A stretch of DNA of 10,102 nucleotides. It comes from Fimenecus sp963624605 (GTDB taxonomy: Bacteria > Bacillota > Clostridia > Oscillospirales > Acutalibacteraceae). This document shows, piece by piece, positions 1-6,207 of this stretch. Every line of letters begins with the position of its first letter. Within the stretch, counting starts at the first letter, position 1. Position numbers and translations under genes: made by a program. The notes under the pieces were generated by a model that did no database searches, had not been told where the DNA came from, and worked only from the letters and a program-made list of their open reading frames with translations. Location of the stretch: assembly GCA_963624605.1 (NCBI GenBank), contig CAVFQD010000064.1:1-10102 (forward strand), given 5' to 3'.

Positions 1-7
1 TCACGCT

Positions 8-92
8 AATCACCATAGCCTTTCAGGCAACAAATAGTTTATTAAAAATCACCGAATTAACCTGCGTTGCCTGAACAGGCGTGATGGTGATT
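8..92. repeat. Inverted repeat inside repeat copy 1
   Basis: Positions 8-31 and 66-92 are near-perfect inverted copies of each other, differing by a 1-nt insertion and a short indel. They share GTTGCCTGAA, AGGC and ATGGTGATT, with about 34 nt between the arms. In the minus-strand RNA the arm at 92-66 would pair with the terminal block at 31-8 and enclose the GGTGAT ribosome-site candidate. The other two copies lack the second arm. Confidence 0.85.
9..14 (-). promoter_or_regulatory. Possible Shine-Dalgarno (GGTGAT) at the end of repeat copy 1
   Basis: On the minus strand GGTGAT is followed by TAGC and then GTG at 4-2, close to the window edge. The same block precedes nadK and nusB at nearly the same spacing, so a gene may start here and continue off the left edge. 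GTG at 4, or the in-frame upstream ATG at 16 or GTG at 13, are all possible starts. Only a few codons are visible, so no coding region is called. Confidence 0.4.
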
Positions 93-94
93 TC

Positions 95-136
95 TGCCAT
101 CTCAAAATTATGCCAAAGGCAAATTTTGAGATGGCA
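95..136. repeat. 15-bp perfect hairpin inside repeat copy 1
   Basis: TGCCATCTCAAAATT (95-109) pairs exactly with AATTTTGAGATGGCA (122-136). The loop contains a second small stem, TGCC/GGCA. No T-run follows on either strand, so it does not look like an intrinsic terminator. It is absent from the other two copies and looks like a module inserted in this one. Confidence 0.85.
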
Positions 137-170
137 TTATAATTATGAATAGTGTGATTTTCACACTATA

Positions 171-176
171 CCTCCT
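171..176 (-). promoter_or_regulatory. AGGAGG Shine-Dalgarno-like site without an adjacent start
   Basis: A full consensus AGGAGG lies directly after the T-box terminator U-run, where a T-box-controlled gene normally has its ribosome site. No usable start follows at normal distance, because GTG runs straight into TGA. Instead repeat copy 1 begins within 2-4 nt. It may be the original ribosome site, now separated from its gene by about 160 nt of repeat. Confidence 0.55.
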
Positions 177-177
177 G

Positions 178-211
178 AAAAATAAAAAATCCTCTGCCAA
201 AAAGCAGAGGA
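178..211 (-). terminator. T-box intrinsic terminator
   Basis: On the minus strand an 8-bp stem (TCCTCTGC 211-204, GCAGAGGA 197-190) with a 6-nt loop is followed by TTTTTTATTTTT. The 5' arm of the stem is shared with the antiterminator of the T-box (CCTC at 210-207), so the two folds exclude each other. This is the expected termination switch of a transcriptional T-box. No other terminator is visible after recN, so it is probably also where operon transcripts end. Confidence 0.93.
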
Positions 212-434
212 CGAAAATTTCGTGTTACCACCTCAGTTTGCCGACCCTTCACAAAGCCGACCTCCGTGAGTAATATATTACTCGGTTCTGTAACGGGAAC
301 ACCCGTTTGCCCCTACAAATAAGGTTCAGGGCAACAACTCCGCGATGTATTTCACGGGAGAGCGGTATTGCCTTGCACCGAACGGCAACTCTCTTGACCG
401 ACCTTATCCGTTACTTCTTCGCATCAATGTCTTT
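181..434 (-). promoter_or_regulatory. T-box riboswitch leader (tRNA-sensing), probably tyrosine
   Basis: A complete T-box leader reads on the minus strand. Stem I starts near 425 and has the AGTA side of the specifier loop (415-412), the AGAGAG bulge region (about 396-391), the GGTGCAAG distal loop (379-372) and GAAATACATC on the 3' side (353-344). Further hairpins lie at 292-307 and 268-283 (GAGTAAT/ATTACTC). The T-box core TGAGGTGGTAACACG is at 235-221. The antiterminator folds as GAGG, bulge TGGTAAC, ACG, loop, CGT, CCTC (234-207). The bulge UGGU would pair with a tRNA ending ACCA, so discriminator A. The specifier is best read as UAC followed by A (Tyr). AUA (Ile) is the alternative. The bulge has AAC where the common form has ACC. 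The regulated gene is beyond the left edge; an aminoacyl-tRNA synthetase is typical. Confidence 0.93.
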
Positions 435-440
435 GAAGAT

Positions 441-468
441 ATTATACACAATAAATTTTATTTGTCAA
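441..468 (-). promoter_or_regulatory. Consensus sigma-A promoter for the T-box transcript
   Basis: On the minus strand TTGACA (468-463) and TATAAT (446-441) are both perfect matches, separated by 16 nt of AT-rich sequence. The -35 lies inside the last codons of recN (Val-Asp-Lys) and the stop codon lies in the spacer. A start site near 434 would begin the RNA just before T-box Stem I. Confidence 0.92.
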
Positions 469-2134
469 CCTTTGCGCCCAAAAGCATCTGTTCTGCACTT
501 TCAAGCATAGCGTCCGTAACATTAAAACCGCCCATAATACGGGCAAGCTCCCCTTTTCTCTCATCAAAGCCGAGTGAACGAAGTTCTGTATATGTCTGAC
601 CGTCCCGCTCCGACTTAGAAATGAGCAAATGCTCGTCGGCATATGCCGCTATCTGTGCAAGGTGCGTTACGCATATTACCTGATGCGACGCGGAAACCTG
701 CTTTAGCTTAACGGCGATTTTATGTGCCGCACTTCCGCTGACGCCCGTATCTATTTCATCGAATACAAGCGTGGAAATGCCGTCCTTTTCCGAAAGAACG
801 CTCTTTATCGCAAGCATAATCCTCGAAAGCTCGCCGCCTGAAGCGATTTTTGAAAGCGGCTTCAAATCCTCGCCGACATTTGCCGAAAGCAAAAATTCAA
901 CCTTGTCAATTCCGTTCTCGCAAAGCGGACAGTCCTTTATGTCAACTGCGAACCTAACAGACGGCATATCAAGGAATTTAAGCTCCTCGCAGACATTTTT
1001 CGAGAAAAGATTTCCCGCATACATTCTTGTCTTTGAAAGCTCCTTTGCCTTTTCAAGAGCCTTTTCATAAGCCTCCCTGACCTCAAAAGTCAGCCTGCTT
1101 TTTATTTCGTCCGAGTTCTCTATCGAATTGCGTTCCTCAAGGGCAGAGGCATAATATTCGAGTATTTCCTCCTCCGTCTTTCCGTACTTCTTTGAAAGCT
1201 CATATAAGACATCAAGTCTTTCCTCAACCTGCGTTACGGAATTTTCGTCAAAATCAAGGTTGTCAAGCAAATCCCTTATCTGCTCGCAGACGGCGGACAA
1301 ATCGTACGCCTTTTCTTCAAGCGTTGCGGCAAGCTCTGAAATATCCTTTGAAATGTCGGCTACGGAGTTGAGCTTATTAAGCGCACCGAAGCTCAGCTGT
1401 ACGGCACCCTGCGCCTCGTCGTTACCGTCAAGGTAGGCATAAGCTGTGCCGAGAACGGTTGACAGCTTTTCGGTATTTCTGAACAGGGTCTGTTTTTCTT
1501 TAAGCTCGTCCCACTCGCCAACGCTTACCCTTGCCGCCTCAATCTCCGAAATCTGATAGTCGAGCATATCCATCCTGCGAAGCTTCTGCTCCTCATCGAT
1601 ATTAAGCGAATCGAGCTGATTTTTCAATGAAATATACTTGTTATAGCTCTCCGAAAACTCGTCAAAGAGCTTACCGTTTTCGGCAATCCTGTCAATATAT
1701 GAGCAATGGTTTTCTTCGTTCAAAAGGGTCTGGTTATCAGCCTGACCGTGAATGTTCACAAGCTGTTTTCCGAGCTTTTTGAGCATTGATACGGTAACCG
1801 AAACCGAATTTATCTTACAGCTGTTTTTTCCGTCGGGAGACATTTTTCTTACGATAAGTATTGCCCCGTCGTCCTCAACGGGAATTTCAAAGTCATTGAG
1901 AATCGCGTTCACCTCGTCCGAGCGGTCGTAAAACATTGCGGTAACCTCCGCAAAATCACAGCCCGTCCTAATAAGCTCTCTTGAGGTGCGCTCGCCGAGA
2001 ACGGCGTTAAGTGAATCGATAATAATTGATTTACCGGCGCCCGTCTCACCCGTCATAACATTAAAGCCGTCCTTGAAATCAATGACAGCGTTTTTTATAA
2101 CGGCTATATTCTCAATTTTAAGATTTGAAAGCAT
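458..2134 (-). CDS. recN: DNA repair protein RecN
   Basis: RecN is an SMC-like ATPase that acts early in double-strand break repair, gathering DNA ends for recombination. The 558-residue protein has the family's normal length. The N-terminal half-head carries Walker A GETGAGKS (residues 29-36). A long Glu/Lys-rich middle section (roughly 150-390) has coiled-coil character. The C-terminal half-head has the ABC signature SGGELS (about 432-437), Walker B ending in Asp-Glu (about 459-460) and the THLAQ switch region (about 490). The ATG shares 1 nt with the argR stop (TAATG), and GGGGAG stands 8 nt upstream, inside the last argR codons, so the two are translationally coupled. It is the last gene of the operon here. 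Its 3' end contains the -35 of the T-box promoter. The argR-recN pairing is common in Bacillota. Confidence 0.97.
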   Translation of the reverse strand: MLSNLKIENIAVIKNAVIDFKDGFNVMTGETGAGKSIIIDSLNAVLGERTSRELIRTGCDFAEVTAMFYDRSDEVNAILNDFEIPVEDDGAILIVRKMSPDGKNSCKINSVSVTVSMLKKLGKQLVNIHGQADNQTLLNEENHCSYIDRIAENGKLFDEFSESYNKYISLKNQLDSLNIDEEQKLRRMDMLDYQISEIEAARVSVGEWDELKEKQTLFRNTEKLSTVLGTAYAYLDGNDEAQGAVQLSFGALNKLNSVADISKDISELAATLEEKAYDLSAVCEQIRDLLDNLDFDENSVTQVEERLDVLYELSKKYGKTEEEILEYYASALEERNSIENSDEIKSRLTFEVREAYEKALEKAKELSKTRMYAGNLFSKNVCEELKFLDMPSVRFAVDIKDCPLCENGIDKVEFLLSANVGEDLKPLSKIASGGELSRIMLAIKSVLSEKDGISTLVFDEIDTGVSGSAAHKIAVKLKQVSASHQVICVTHLAQIAAYADEHLLISKSERDGQTYTELRSLGFDERKGELARIMGGFNVTDAMLESAEQMLLGAKVDK

Positions 2135-2589
2135 TATTTATACTCCCCGCTTAAAAGTTCCTCTATCTTATTCTGAAATTTTTCCGCAACCTCGGGCGTT
2201 TTGAGTAAAACAAAAAGCGTATCGTCGCCCGCTATAGTGCCGACAACCTCGTTGTAATTGAGTGCGTCAACGGTTGCCGCCGCGGCGTTTGCCGTACCTG
2301 CAAAGCACTTTATACAGCAGATGTTTCCCGCGCTCTCAACCGATATAACCGACTGAGAAAATATCGTGTGGAATTTATTGAGGTTGTGAGAATTCTGCTC
2401 GTTTTTAGCATACTTTTGACCTTTTTTGCCCTGTACCTTAATCAGGTGCAGCTCGTTGATGTCCCTTGAAACGGTCGCCTGTGTAACGGAAAATCCGTTC
2501 TTTATAAGCATTGAAAGAAGCTCCTCCTGCGTTGCAACCTCGTTTTCCTTTATAAGCTTCAATATCATCTCATGTCTTTTCTTTTTCAT
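2134..2589 (-). CDS. argR: Arginine repressor ArgR/AhrC
   Basis: This is a hexameric, arginine-responsive transcription factor that represses arginine biosynthesis genes and in Bacilli also activates catabolism. The 151-residue length is typical. The N-terminal winged helix (about 1-65) includes the recognition segment QATVSRDINELHL (37-49). The C-terminal oligomerisation and arginine-binding domain has GTANAAAATVDAL (98-110) and GTIAGDDT (117-124), whose paired aspartates contact arginine in the family. The ATG has GGAGGG 5 nt upstream and is 1 nt from the nadK stop. I see no confident ARG box in the window, so autoregulation is not supported. In this operon the regulator is probably expressed constitutively along with its neighbours. 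Confidence 0.97.
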   Translation of the reverse strand: MKKKRHEMILKLIKENEVATQEELLSMLIKNGFSVTQATVSRDINELHLIKVQGKKGQKYAKNEQNSHNLNKFHTIFSQSVISVESAGNICCIKCFAGTANAAAATVDALNYNEVVGTIAGDDTLFVLLKTPEVAEKFQNKIEELLSGEYK

Positions 2590-2590
2590 C

Positions 2591-3451
2591 TCATACCCTC
2601 CGTTGTGACAGCTTACTGTTCAATATATCGATAAACGAATCACTCTTTATTCTTATAAAGTCGGCATAGACCTTGGATTTTTTTATAACAAGCCTGCTTC
2701 CCGCAGGGATTACCACGGAATCATCTCCGTCGCAGGAAATACATATAACCTCATTCTCGCTCTCGGGAACGGTTACGCAAATTTCCGAATTCGAGTCAAA
2801 CACAATTGAACGGGCAAAAAGCGAATGTGTACAAATAGGCGTCAAAAGAATACTCTCAATTCTCGGATCAACTACGGGTCCGCCTGCGGAAAGCGAATAA
2901 GCCGTTGAGCCCGTCGGTGTCGAAATTATGATGCCGTCCGCATAATACTCATTTATTCTGTTGCCGTCGCAGGAGACATTAAGCTTGACCATTTTTATGG
3001 GCTCACCCCTCGCAACAGCTATGTCATTCACACAGAAATCCTCACGGATTATGGAATTTCCGTCCTTGTCAAACACGGAAACCTCCAGCAACATTCTGTT
3101 GTCGGTAACATAATTTCCGCTGATAAGATTTTTCATAAGCGGTATTTCGTTCTTTTCAAGACCTGCCATAAACGCAAGATTTCCCGCATTTACGCCCAAA
3201 ATCGGCTTTCCGTATTTGCATGCCTTTTTAGCCGCATGGATAATTGAACCGTCGCCGCCCACAGCAATTACAATGTCGCAGGTTTTAAGAAGTTCATCCG
3301 TTTCCATAAATCGGCTGTCAAAGTCAATTTCACCTTTAAGATTATTTTCAAAGAAGTACTCTACTCCGTTTTCCGAAAGAAAATCACACACATCTCTTGT
3401 GACCTCATAGGCGTGCTTTCTTGTTAAGTTCGGAATAATTGCAACTCTCAT
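2591..3451 (-). CDS. nadK: NAD kinase
   Basis: NadK phosphorylates NAD to NADP in the cytoplasm. The 286-residue product has the family motifs: GGDGS (65-69), NLAFMAG in place of the usual NGGLGFL-type segment (91-97), VNDIAVARG (141-149) and the long DGIIISTPTGSTAYS block followed by LSAGGPVV (172-194). I chose the ATG at 3451 because MRVAIIPN begins the first beta strand as in homologues. The in-frame upstream ATG at 3499 would translate repeat sequence. The only Shine-Dalgarno candidate is GGTGAT, 3 nt before the start, and it is part of repeat copy 2. The 74-nt gap to tlyA is filled by that repeat. The 3' end is 1 nt from argR, so the two are coupled. Confidence 0.97.
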   Translation of the reverse strand: MRVAIIPNLTRKHAYEVTRDVCDFLSENGVEYFFENNLKGEIDFDSRFMETDELLKTCDIVIAVGGDGSIIHAAKKACKYGKPILGVNAGNLAFMAGLEKNEIPLMKNLISGNYVTDNRMLLEVSVFDKDGNSIIREDFCVNDIAVARGEPIKMVKLNVSCDGNRINEYYADGIIISTPTGSTAYSLSAGGPVVDPRIESILLTPICTHSLFARSIVFDSNSEICVTVPESENEVICISCDGDDSVVIPAGSRLVIKKSKVYADFIRIKSDSFIDILNSKLSQRRV

Positions 3452-3530
3452 ATAATCACCATAGCCTTTCAGGCAACAAATATTTTTATTAAAAATCACC
3501 TAATTCGAACAGTGTGATTTTCACACTATT
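3452..3530 (-). repeat. Modular palindromic repeat, copy 2 (medium form)
   Basis: The whole tlyA-nadK gap is one repeat copy. On the minus strand it begins with AATAGTGTGA-AAA-TCACACT (3528-3512), continues with AATTAGGTGATTTTTAATAA (3505-3486), and ends with TTGCCTGAAAGGC and TATGGTGATTAT before the nadK ATG. The right 47 nt match copy 1 with few differences. The core at 3455-3526 is flanked by TA on both sides. Its first bases supply the TAG stop of tlyA and its last bases supply the nadK ribosome site. A GGGAG at 3535-3531 precedes it. Confidence 0.88.
3455..3460 (-). promoter_or_regulatory. nadK ribosome-binding site supplied by the repeat
   Basis: GGTGAT matches the part of the anti-Shine-Dalgarno complement that extends past AGGAGG (AGGAGGTGATC). 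It ends 3 nt before the ATG, which gives normal aligned spacing. No other purine-rich site lies between the tlyA stop and the nadK start at a workable distance. Confidence 0.75.
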
Positions 3531-4338
3531 CTCCCGAATTGAGCGTACTGTGCGAGGCTTCGACAATCCCGTCAATATCAAAGCTTACAAACCGAGGCTC
3601 CTTTTCCTTTTTTAGATACATAAGGTATTCGATATTTCCCTCGGGACCCTTGACGGGAGAAAAATCAAGTCCGAGCACGGAGAATCTCGTCTCATAAGCA
3701 AAATTTAATATATCCTTTACAACTTCTCTGTGCGTTGAAAGGTCTCTCACAACGCCTTTTTTTCCGACCTTTTCCCGTCCCGCTTCAAACTGCGGCTTGA
3801 TAAGACATACGCTGCACGCCCCGTCGTTGAGAAGCGGCAAAAGCACGGGTAATATTTTTTTTAATGAGATAAACGAAACATCACAGCTTGCAAAATCAAG
3901 TTTTTCGCCTATATCGTCAAGCGTAAGATAGCGGAAATTCGTGCGTTCCATATTGACAACACGCTCGTCCGTACGCAATTTCCATGCAAGCTGACCGTAG
4001 CCTACATCAACCGAATAAACTTTTTTTGCGCCGTTTTGAAGCATACAGTCGGTAAACCCTCCTGTAGAAGCGCCTATATCCATACATATAAGTCCCTCAA
4101 GTGAAATACCGAAGGCTTTCATAGCCTTATCGAGCTTCAAGCCTCCCCTGCTGACAAACGGAAGCTTTTCGCCTCTGACTTCGATTTTATCCGTGTCCTT
4201 AAGCGCATAACCTGCTTTTGTGATTTTCTGACCGTTGACATATACCTGTCCCGCCATAATAAGCGCACCGGCCTTTGCCCTCGAATCGGTAAAATTCTGT
4301 TCAAAAAGAGCTACATCAAGTCTTTTGTTCTGTGCCAT
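3526..4338 (-). CDS. tlyA: TlyA family rRNA 2'-O-methyltransferase
   Basis: TlyA-type enzymes methylate a cytidine 2'-OH in 23S rRNA (C1920 type) and in some species also in 16S rRNA (C1409 type). The 270-residue protein has an N-terminal S4 RNA-binding domain (about 4-60, beginning KRLDVALFE) and an FtsJ-like SAM-dependent domain. The SAM loop is DIGASTGGFTD (87-97). Residues K68, D153, K181 and E237 fall in SRGGLKL, CDVSF, LIKPQFEA and GNIEYL, matching the catalytic tetrad described for mycobacterial TlyA with a one-residue offset. The start at 4338 has GGAG 6 nt upstream, lying in the last dxs codons. The stop codon TAG is formed by repeat copy 2. Whether one or both rRNAs are targets cannot be read from the sequence. 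Confidence 0.95.
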   Translation of the reverse strand: MAQNKRLDVALFEQNFTDSRAKAGALIMAGQVYVNGQKITKAGYALKDTDKIEVRGEKLPFVSRGGLKLDKAMKAFGISLEGLICMDIGASTGGFTDCMLQNGAKKVYSVDVGYGQLAWKLRTDERVVNMERTNFRYLTLDDIGEKLDFASCDVSFISLKKILPVLLPLLNDGACSVCLIKPQFEAGREKVGKKGVVRDLSTHREVVKDILNFAYETRFSVLGLDFSPVKGPEGNIEYLMYLKKEKEPRFVSFDIDGIVEASHSTLNSGE

Positions 4339-4340
4339 AA

Positions 4341-6188
4341 TTACTCCGTACAAATATTGTAAATTCCGTCCGTATCAAGCTCGTATTTTTTGTAAAGCTC
4401 AGTTACGGAGGCGTGTTCGACAAAGCAGTTTTCAACAGCCACCGTTCTGTAGCTGCCGTTAAAGCCCTGCTCTTTGAGCATACAGCCAAAGGTTTCGGCA
4501 ATACCGCCGTTCTTTATGCCCTCCTCAAAGAAGAGAACCTTTTCACAGCCGAGAGCCGCTTTGACAGCCTCCTCGTCAACAGGCTTTATCCTGTTTAACT
4601 TTATTACAAAGAAATCCTTTTTCTCTTCTTTAAGCCTGTCACATGCGGAGCAGGCATGCGCACTTATTCTGCCGTATGTGACAATGCAGTTTTTGGCTTT
4701 TTCGTTTGAATATATATTGTAATTTTTACCGACAAATGTATAATTATCGGGATTTATCACCTTTTCCTGACCTCTCGGGTAACGGATGACAACCACGCCG
4801 TCGGTATGATAGACTGCGTTTATAAAGCAGTTTTTCAGTTCATCGTAATTGCTCGGCGAGAATACAGTAATATTCGGAATTGTATTGAGAAGCGAAGCGT
4901 CAAGAATTCCCTGATGCGATATGCCGTCCTCGCCGACAAATCCCGCTCTGTCAACGGCGATTATCATATGTAAATTTTGCATTGTGCCGTCGTGAACAAG
5001 CTGATCGAAGCAACGCTGCAGGAATGTTGAATACACCGCAAATACGGGAACCATGCCGCCCTTCGCAAGACCTGCGCAGAATGTTACGGCATGTTCCTCA
5101 GCTATACCGACATCAAAAAACCTTTCGGGATATTCCCTTTTGAAATTTTCAAGCCCCGTACCGAGACTCATAGCGGCTGTTACGGCACAAATGCGCTTAT
5201 CCTTTGCCGCAAGAGCGCACATAAGCCCACCGAATTCCGAGGAAAAGTTCTTACCCGAATAAATCGGCTCGCCTGTATTTATGTTGAACTTTGAAATGCC
5301 GTGAAATTCGCTCGGGTTTTCCTCCGCAAAATCATATCCCTTACCCTTTGTGGTGCAGATATGCAAAAGCACAGGCTTGTCCTTTACCATTTTTGCGGTT
5401 TCGAGAGCCTCGCAGAGCTGGTCGATATTATGCCCGTCAATTGGTCCCATATATCGGAAGCCGAAGTCCTCAAAAAATGTGCTTTTATAAATATAATTCT
5501 TTATTCTGGTTTTAAGGGCATAGATTTTTGCCGAAAGCTTTTTACCGATTAAAGGTATTTTGTTTATGGCAGTTTCGGTGTGCGCCTTTAATTTATAATA
5601 TCTCGGCGTGGAGCGGATAACCGCAAGATACCGTGCAACCGAACCGACATTTTTCGATATTGACATCTCGTTGTCGTTCAATATAACAATGAGGTTTTTA
5701 CCGTTTCGTCCTGCATTGTTGAGTGCTTCATAGGCAAGACCGCCCGTAAGCGCACCATCTCCGATAACCGCTATTGTGGAATGCTTATCGTTATTTATGC
5801 TGTTTGCGGTTGCAACGCCGAGTGCCTGTGAAATTGAAACGCTTGAATGACCGCTGAAAAATATATCGTGCTCGCTCTCGTCCGGATTTGAAAAACCCGA
5901 CAGTCCGTCCTCCGTGCGAAGGGTGGAAAATTCGGGGTATCTTCCCGTGAGAAGCTTGTGGGTGTAGCACTGATGACCGACATCCCATATAATCTTATCC
6001 TTGGGGGAATTGAACACTCTGTGAAGCGCTATCGTAAGCTCCACGACGCCGAGGTTCGACGCAAGATGTCCGCCGTTTTTGGAAACGGTATCGACAAGCA
6101 CATCACGGCACTCCCGTGCGAGAAGCGGCAAATCGCTTTTATCAAGTTTTTTAACATCGGCAGGCGATGTAATGTTTTCCAAATACAT
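4341..6188 (-). CDS. dxs: 1-deoxy-D-xylulose-5-phosphate synthase
   Basis: DXS condenses pyruvate and glyceraldehyde 3-phosphate, with thiamine diphosphate, at the entry to the MEP isoprenoid pathway. The 615-residue length is standard. Visible motifs are GGHLASNLG (39-47), WDVGHQ (68-73), GHSS (113-116), the TPP motif GDG (143-145) running to LNDNEMSIS (170-178), MGPIDGHN (247-254), the catalytic Glu in DVGIAEEHA (E365), DRAGFVGEDGISHQG (413-427) and IRYPRG. The segment AAMSLGTGL (338-346) has Ser where many homologues have Pro or Arg. The start at 6188 follows GGAGG by 7 nt. The 19-nt gap to ispA and its position directly after a prenyl synthase fit a shared isoprenoid function. The stop lies 2 nt from the tlyA start. 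Confidence 0.97.
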   Translation of the reverse strand: MYLENITSPADVKKLDKSDLPLLARECRDVLVDTVSKNGGHLASNLGVVELTIALHRVFNSPKDKIIWDVGHQCYTHKLLTGRYPEFSTLRTEDGLSGFSNPDESEHDIFFSGHSSVSISQALGVATANSINNDKHSTIAVIGDGALTGGLAYEALNNAGRNGKNLIVILNDNEMSISKNVGSVARYLAVIRSTPRYYKLKAHTETAINKIPLIGKKLSAKIYALKTRIKNYIYKSTFFEDFGFRYMGPIDGHNIDQLCEALETAKMVKDKPVLLHICTTKGKGYDFAEENPSEFHGISKFNINTGEPIYSGKNFSSEFGGLMCALAAKDKRICAVTAAMSLGTGLENFKREYPERFFDVGIAEEHAVTFCAGLAKGGMVPVFAVYSTFLQRCFDQLVHDGTMQNLHMIIAVDRAGFVGEDGISHQGILDASLLNTIPNITVFSPSNYDELKNCFINAVYHTDGVVVIRYPRGQEKVINPDNYTFVGKNYNIYSNEKAKNCIVTYGRISAHACSACDRLKEEKKDFFVIKLNRIKPVDEEAVKAALGCEKVLFFEEGIKNGGIAETFGCMLKEQGFNGSYRTVAVENCFVEHASVTELYKKYELDTDGIYNICTE

Positions 6189-6207
6189 ATATAAACCTCC
6201 GACAGAA

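Larger units (their letters stand above)
7..170 (-). repeat. Modular palindromic repeat, copy 1 (long composite form)
   Basis: This is the longest of three related copies. On the minus strand it opens with a 9-bp hairpin (ATAGTGTGA/TCACACTAT, 149-169) and a TCATAATTATAA segment shared with copy 3. Next come a 15-bp hairpin (95-136) and an inverted copy of the right end (66-92). It closes with GGTGATTTTTAATAAA, GTTGCCTGAAAGGC and ATGGTGATTA (8-52), shared with copy 2. The core at 9-166 is flanked by TA on each side. An AGGAGG lies just upstream (171-176). I see no coding capacity. The family is not one I recognise. A non-autonomous mobile element or REP-like repeat is the likely class. Confidence 0.85.

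Noticed and set aside
95..136. 15-bp hairpin as an intrinsic terminator
   Set aside because: There is no T-run on either side. The adjacent T-box terminator already does this job.
109..138. Nine-codon minus-strand frame starting ATGCCATCT in repeat copy 1, as a possible leader peptide
   Set aside because: It lies within the perfect hairpin, is about 36 nt from the AGGAGG and has no SD of its own, so it is likely accidental.
137..152. TTATAATTATGAATAG as an ArgR (ARG box) site
   Set aside because: Only one half resembles the ARG box, it belongs to the repeat, and it is not next to an arginine gene.
307..599. Short plus-strand reading frames of 67 and 84 codons
   Set aside because: They lie across the T-box leader and the recN 3' end, have no ribosome site or recognisable protein pattern, and are opposite to a well-supported RNA structure and gene.
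3452..3499. Longer NadK beginning at 3499
   Set aside because: The extra 16 residues come from repeat copy 2, and the family begins at the RVAIIPN strand.
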